A DNA stretch of 64,000 bases from Trachemys scripta elegans (Eukaryota; Chordata; Testudines; Emydidae), in assembly GCF_013100865.1 (NCBI RefSeq), contig NC_048299.1:46253345-46317344 (forward strand), read 5' to 3'. The notes below the pieces were generated by a model. That model saw only the letters and a program-made list of their open reading frames with translations. It was not told the origin of the DNA and did no database searches. Of the stretch, positions 58,414-64,000 are shown one piece after another (position 1 is the stretch's first letter; every line of letters starts with the position of its first letter). The position numbers and the translations under genes were made by a program.

Positions 58414-59718
58414 TAGGGCTGTCAAGTGATTAAAAAATGAATCACGATTAATCGTACTGTTAACAAAAGAATACTATTTAATTATTTTTGGATGTTTTCT
58501 ACATTTTCAAATATATTGATTTCAATTACAACACAGAATACAGAGCGTGCATTGCTCACTTTATATTTATTTTTGATTACAAATATTTGCACTGTAAAAA
58601 AAAACAAAAGAAAAGATATTTTTCAATTCACCTAATACAAATACCATAGTGCAATCTCTTTATCATGAAAGTTGAACTTACAAATGTAGAATTATGTACA
58701 AAAAATAACTTCATTCAAAAATACAACAATGTCAAACTTTAGAGCCTACAAGTCTCCTCAGTCCTCCTTCTCGTTCAGACAATCGCTTAGACAAATAAGT
58801 TTTTCGCTCATATGGCACTGTTGTAACCGGCGTCGCAAGATATTTACCTGCCAGATGCGCTAAAGATTCGTGTGCCCCTTCATCTTCAACTACCATTCCA
58901 AAGGACATGTGCCTATGCTGATGATGGGTTCTGCTCAATAACAATCCAAAGCAGTGTGGACCGACGCATGTTCATTTTCATCGTCTGAGTCAGATGCCAT
59001 GAAATATATCACAGAATGTGGGTAAAACAGAGCAGGAGACATACAATTCTCCTCCAAGGAGTACAGTCACAAATTTAATTAACGTATTATTTTTTTAATG
59101 AGCATTATCAGCATGGAAGTATGTCCTCTGGAATGGTGGCCGAGGCATATGAATGTTTAGCATATCTGGCACGTAAATACCTTGCAATGCCAGCTACAAA
59201 GGTGCCATGTGAATGCCTGTTCTCACTTTCAGGTGACTGTAAATAAGAAGCAGGCAGTATTATCTCCTGTAAATGTAAACAAACTTGTTTGACTTAGTGA
59301 TTGGCTGAACAAGAAGTAGGACTGAGTGGACTTGTAGGCTCTAAAGTTTTACATTGTTTTATTTTTGAGTACAGTTATGTAACAAAAAACCCTACATTTG
59401 TAAGTTGCACTTTCATGATAAAGAGATTGTACTACAGTACTTTTATGAGGTGAATTAAAAAATACTATTTATTTTATCATTTTAAAGTGCAAATATTTGT
59501 AATAAAAAATAACAAAATAAAGTGAGCACTGTACACTTTATACTCTGTGTTGTAATTGAAATCAATATATTTGAACCAAAATATTTAATAAATTTCAATT
59601 GGTATTCTATTTAACAGTGGAATTGAAACTGTGATTAATTGTGATTTAATTTTTTTAACTGCAATTAATTTTTTTTAGTTCATCCCGGTGAGTTAATTGC
59701 GATTAATCAACTGCCCTA
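58414..59718. mobile_element. hAT transposon derivative with inverted-duplicated ends
   Basis: Ends TAGGGCTGTCAAGTGATTAA and, inverted, TAGGGCAGTTGATTAATCGC. A perfect 8-bp duplication TAAAATAT flanks it (58406-58413 and 59719-59726). The right arm, plus strand at about 59135-59310, carries the hAT C-terminal dimerisation block (ECLAYLARKYLAMPATKVP) followed by stops. The left arm carries the same block inverted (minus strand, ESLAHLAGKYLATPVTTVP at about 58810-58890). So both arms derive from the transposase 3' end, giving a foldback of about 0.55 kb per arm. Confidence 0.88.
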
Positions 59719-59726
59719 TAAAATAT

Positions 59727-61859
59727 ATGTGAGGCCCTTTACCCTAAAAGCTTGCCACGCATTTCACCCAACACTGAAAAGCAGCCTCTGATGGGATGGA
59801 GGACAGCAGACCTTAAATATATTTTGCAGCAGCCCTATAAGACAGCTTATTTCAGAAAGTGAACAGCTTCATAACAATTTGAAGATGCATAGGAAAATTA
59901 CATATTAGAATTAATTGCTTAATGAGACACCATCTTCAGCACCTCTGTTCACTCAAACTCAAAAACCCAGAAGTGGCAACACCACACTTCTTTCCCACAG
60001 TACATATAGTGAACTTTCCTTGAAGATCTCCTGTGCAAGTACTAAGGAGCTCTGGCCAGATCCCAGACCTAGGTCGTATGGCTGCAGGCATGAAAGAGTG
60101 AGCCTTTTTGTTAAATGCCAGAAATGGTATAGTAGAATAATACATTCTAAAAACTATAAAAAACCAAACTCATCTAAAACTAACAGAAAGCAACACAAAT
60201 GCAAAAGAAAAACAATAATATAAATGAACAATCAAAGTAAATAAAATTAATCCAACTGTGAATTCTCTGCAGAAATACTGTTTTGACTTGGGCACGTGCA
60301 CAGTGATTTGTGGAACTTTGCTGACATTCTAACATACAGATACATTTAAAACTTTTTACAATCATTAAGCCAAAGTCCTAACCTTGTATCCGAGAGGAGG
60401 ATTGTTGCGCTGAATATAATGTTCTAGATTGGTGCACACAATTCCCAGTGATGTCAGTAAGAGTAGCTAGCCATGTCCTATTCTGGGGTAAATCACTGCA
60501 GCCCTATTGAAATCAGTGGAGCTACATCTGTTTACAGGACCTGACTCATTGTGTGCCTCTCTAAGGCTGTGTATAGCTTGTGCTATATATTGCTGTATGT
60601 CTCTGGGGAAAGAGCGAAATTTGTAAAAGAAAACTGTGTGCAGTGATGCGTATCTGTGAGAGATCTATAGTCTTTAGTGAGTATATTTAGCATTTGAATG
60701 ACAAACCAAAGTGAAAAAAATGAATCTTTCCTTGCCTGTGAGAAATAACCCCTAGAGTAGAATTGTTTTCTTATTTAACTGTACAAAATATTTCTTCCTT
60801 CCTGTGAGAAATAGTCAAGAGCAGACTGAGAATCAGTAAATAGTAAAATATAATCCTGATCATTCATTTCTAATAGCCTTTCATTTTTCACTGCTGAATA
60901 TGCCTGCTTTTGAATTCCGTTGTTGAAGGCAAAGATTGGTATTACCGCTCTCAAAATTCATGAGCTTTTACAACTCTCATTACGCCTCTGGATACTGGAA
61001 CATTATTATCACTGTGTAATGTTTTAAAGACTGTTTGTACTTTCCTTTGTTTCTGACTCTAAAGAATTTGCTTCTCAAGATCTTTGGATTCTAGGGAAGG
61101 ATGCTTTCCTTAGAATCCAAAGATGAGGAAGCTCTTTGAACGCAAGGGACCGATCCCATGACAACATCCTATTATAATGATTTATTCCCATTAGTGCCAC
61201 TGATTGATGTAGAATTAATCATTTTGTCAGATACATGCTTCATGCACTATTTTGCCATTGTTGGCATTTGTACTGATTGTACTCTCCTCCGTGACCACCA
61301 CTGGTCATAGATAAATCAGAACTGCCTCAGTTCTGCAACGCAGGTGGGAAGCATGAGCTCTCCTGCCCATGCAGCAGAATGAGCCTATATGTTATCAAGC
61401 CCAGCAATGTAGAGAACACCTCTATTCTTCCCTGCACAGCAAGATTTTGGGAAAGATCTGGGGTAAGCTTATGGGAGGAGCAGGAGTGAGGCTGATGGAT
61501 CTTCCACTGTGTGGATGGCCATCTTTACTGGGGAGGGGGATTCCTGCTCTGCCGCTGTGGGTGGACCTTATGCCAAACCTGGCTACTCATGGGCCTAGAG
61601 CAATCAGGCTTGTCTGCTCCAGCCAGAGAACAGCTGATCATTTTCTGCTTACTGTAGTTAAATAAGCTGCTTTTTTTTACAATCTGAAGTTGCGTTATGT
61701 GTTTTTATAAATGTATATGGTCATTTGTCCAGCATTTCTCTGGGCAGGCAATAGAGTTCAGTTAGTATGAATGGCCTTTACTTTGAGGTATGGTATGGTC
61801 AGAAAAAACAACACTTGGGCACTGTTCAGTTCTCATCTGCCACCAACTTGCTTTGGTAG
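59727..61859. other. Intron, nothing firmly recognised
   Basis: 60482-60545 (GGGGTAAATCACTGCAG, GAAATCAGTGGAGCTACATC) is a weak copy of the old short palindromic repeat. An inverted pair of about 17 bp, with one mismatch, lies at 61081-61122 (TTTGGATTCTAGGGAAGG / CCTTAGAATCCAAAG). No exon. Confidence 0.4.
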
Positions 61860-61990
61860 TTATTTACCCTCTCTTTGCCTCAGTTTCTCTATCTGCAAAA
61901 TGGGTGCAATACTTCCTACTTCACAGAGCTGCTGAGGATTAATAAGTAGGTAAATGGTTATAAATCAGTTTGAAGGCTTGAAGTGATAAG
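61860..61990 (+). repeat. MIR SINE (plus strand)
   Basis: TTGCCTCAGTTTCTCTATCTGC, AAAATGGGTGCAATACTTCC and TCACAGAGCTGCTGAGGATTA closely follow the MIR core. Confidence 0.88.
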
Positions 61991-63178
61991 TATTACTTCC
62001 CCTCCTTAAAAATACTGCAGAATGCTAATATATGGGGATATTTGGAAATTGAATTTTTGAAATAAATGTGGCTCTAGGTTTTGTACAATCATTATAACTA
62101 CATCCAAATTTCATTAGAGCAAATAAACAAAATATACTTAGCTCCATGTGCCTGCTCTGAAACCCTAATGAGCCCTCTTGATCTAGATTGTATTATTCTA
62201 AAATTCGGGTAACCAACCAAAATGGTGTGTATGCATGAAAGAAGAGCCTTTTGAAGTGTCCCAGCCTTAGGAATATATCCACCATATACAGATAAAAAGC
62301 ATAAGAAAGACAGGGGGCTAAAATCCTGCTCTGACACCACTATAAAATTCAAGGGGGCTCCATTAATTCCAATGGAGTTATGCCAGATTTACATTGGTGG
62401 CCGGGGTGCTGAAACAATTTGTATAGTAGGGGTGATGATTGCCATTGAACCAAACTGTAAACCCTGTCTGTGAATGGAAATCACTTTAAGCCAAGGGGTG
62501 CTGCTGCACCCAAGTTCTAGCACCTGTGCTGGTGCAACTAAATACAGAATTTTGCTGTGAGATCCGGGGGCAGAGTTAAATACATGTATTTTAAAGCAAT
62601 AGAACCATTCAATTCTGAAACAGGCTATCATAAATCCTGCTCAAAAGATATCTCAAATTATAGCCAAAGCCCATGGGCCAAATTCTGGCCTCAGTTAAGT
62701 CCCGGCAGCCCCAGTGATTCTAGAATGTAAAGTCTTTGGGGCAGGGGCCCAGACTTTATAGCTTGTCCATAAAGCACCTAACACACTTGGACAGAATAGA
62801 GGTAATAATTTACCCTGTTATTCTTATAACTGTTAGCTTTTCCTCGATGGTGACATTCAAGTCACTCTATTTTTGTTTTAGCAAAGGTAAGCTGATCATT
62901 TGATTAGGCTTACCTAAAAAAAACTTTATAAAGAAAAGTCTTTAAAATTTATGTCAGGATACTGATATTACATATAGAGAACTTGAGTTCAAAAACTACC
63001 CTTTTCTCCCTTTATCTAATGTTATGTTTTCAGAATGCCAATACCTACAAGTTATTTTAGTGTTCAACCATGTTTTTAGAAGTAATTACTCTTTTTGTAA
63101 TTATGTTATTTTAAATTATTATTTTGTTTATTGAGTTTTATAATCTAACGCAGATTGCGGCTCCTTTCTCTTAAACAG
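61991..63178. other. Intron, nothing firmly recognised
   Basis: 62290-62402 (AAAATCCTGCTCTGACACC, CCAATGGAGTTATGCC, GATTTACATTGG) is a further weak copy of the short palindromic repeat. No exon before 63179. Confidence 0.4.
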
Positions 63179-63405
63179 GACCACTCGAGAGATGCTGGAG
63201 AGCTCAGCAAGCAATGCATCTATATCAGAGCGATCCTCCTCTCTCCCCTATAGCATACCATTCACATGGTATGGAGAGAGTGGCAGGGGATCCAATTCTT
63301 CCAGCAACCTGCCTTCATCTAGCAGCTCAACTGAACCGTCCTCTGAAAATCTAAGTCCAGCTAAAAAAGGGTCCAAGGTAGAAAACAAAAGCTACCGTAT
63401 TCCCA
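63179..63405 (+). CDS. PPP1R9A: Long-isoform neurabin-1 exon, Ser-rich; 3' end uncertain
   Basis: The exon follows the pyrimidine-rich CTCTTAAACAG. One base completes Arg, then TTREMLESSASNASISERSS, the conserved PFTWYGESGRGS, a serine run, and AKKGSKVEN. Two donors are possible: GTATGT at 63406, used for the end given here, and GTAGAA at 63378. A third option is terminal use, because the frame stays open to a TAA at 63453-63455. The KGSKVEN motif matches remembered long-isoform sequence, which favours including residues beyond 63378. Confidence 0.82.
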
Positions 63406-63789
63406 GTATGTGGGAAGCTCAATGCTTCAGGAGAAATAAAGAGCCAATGTGGTAATACTGCAATAAACAATGCATGGTGTTCATTGTACAGTAAAAACCC
63501 ATCATTTTTAATACTACCATTCCAGATTGTATATACCTTTTTATTCCGACTCTCTTTTGATGTATGTTACTAGTAAGATCGGTATGATGTGCTGCACCAT
63601 ACCAAATGGCACCAGTGGAAAACAGCATTTTTATTCACAGAACAAATGCTAGATTTGTGTATTAAATTACAGATATTTTACTGCATTTTTCAGGACTGAT
63701 TGTCGAGGGGAGGGAATATCTAACTCCGTTTAACCTCTCAAAGTGAGACGTTTACAAACTAAGAAATGTCAATAATGTACACTGTTGGC

Positions 63790-63898
63790 AATGTTGTTGT
63801 AGCCCTGTCAGTCCCAGGATATTAGAGAGACAAGGTGGGTGAGGTAATATCTTCTATTGGACCAACTTCTGTTGGTGGAAGAGATCACTTTCAAACTT
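63790..63898 (+). repeat. SINE-like repeat (GTAGCCcTGTcAGTC head)
   Basis: GTTGTAGCCCTGTCAGTCCC, AGAGAGACAAGGTGGGTGAG and GGACCAACTTCTGTTGGTGG form a repeat common in turtle introns. Its head resembles that of the foldback elements (GTAGCCGTGTTAGTC), which suggests a shared origin. A diverged copy lies at 36205-36290. Confidence 0.6.
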
Positions 63899-64000
63899 CA
63901 CTGTTAGTTATTTGCCTTTTTTTGCACAATAACAAATCTGCCTTTTGCACTTGTTGGATATCAGATTTAATTCCATTTCTGAAAATATTTGAAGTTAAAA

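Larger units (their letters stand above)
11423..63405 (+). other. PPP1R9A: PPP1R9A (neurabin-1) partial transcription unit
   Basis: Neurabin-1 is a postsynaptic scaffold that binds F-actin and targets protein phosphatase 1 to dendritic spines. Joining the exons listed here in order keeps one open frame through every junction. The joined product gives the post-PDZ linker, the central coiled coil and the long-isoform segment of neurabin. All placed introns start GT and end AG. The gene is incomplete at both ends: the N-terminal actin-binding, PP1-docking and PDZ exons lie left of 11423, and the SAM-domain exons of the common isoform lie right of the window. Identity rests on recognised family sequence (for example YATDEEDEDMGPILPGGDM and LESYWIEAQTLCHTVNEH). 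Introns range from about 0.1 to 9.8 kb and hold nearly all the repeats. Confidence 0.93.

Overview
This window is vertebrate nuclear DNA. It lies inside one large plus-strand gene, PPP1R9A (neurabin-1), whose first exon here starts near 11.4 kb and whose last starts near 63.2 kb. The gene enters from the left of the window and continues past the right end. The repeat mix points to a sauropsid, most likely a turtle: CR1 LINEs, a tRNA-derived SINE of the cryptodiran Cry type, a decayed DIRS-type retrotransposon, many hAT-type non-autonomous transposons and old MIR copies. The organism call rests on remembered repeat families and not on a database search.

Ten coding exons were placed by splice sites and by continuity of reading phase: 11423-11558, 20175-20330, 27562-27615, 30299-30528, 32649-32745, 32856-33027, 47164-47321, 47937-48237, 57801-57888, 57987-58064. 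An eleventh starts at 63179 and has an uncertain 3' end. A twelfth, optional exon of 39 nt lies at 37316-37354 and fits the phase on both sides. Joined, they encode the part of neurabin just after the PDZ domain: the acidic linker, the long coiled coil, and then the Ser/Pro-rich segment of the long isoforms. The actin-binding, PP1-binding and PDZ regions must lie to the left. The SAM domain of the usual isoform must lie to the right.

Everything else is intron. Recognisable content by region: 0-3 kb, CR1 RT fragment and two tRNA-like SINE heads; 5-7 kb, foldback SINE-like element and a hAT element; 7.8-11.1 kb, AT-rich element and a TIR transposon carrying a nested TA-flanked MITE; 12.6-12.9 kb, CR1 tail; 15-17 kb, small DNA transposons; 18.8 and 22.7 kb, MIR; 26.5-27.0 kb, nested hAT MITE; 28.8, 34.3, 35.7 and 38.2 kb, foldback SINE-like elements; 30.9-31.7 kb, hAT; 37.8 kb, Cry-type SINE; 38.7-42.4 kb, DIRS-like element interrupted by a CR1 with an open RT frame; 43.4-44.1 kb, microsatellite and a near-perfect palindrome of about 550 bp; 51.4-52.9 kb, dead CR1; 54.3-56.1 kb, second TIR transposon with a nested hAT; 58.4-59.7 kb, inverted-duplicated hAT; 61.9 kb, MIR.

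The points most worth following up are the palindrome at 43519-44077, the foldback SINE-like family with 12-17 bp target duplications, the two hAT families sharing one GC-rich core, and the optional PPP1R9A microexon. I found no convincing new multi-gene system.
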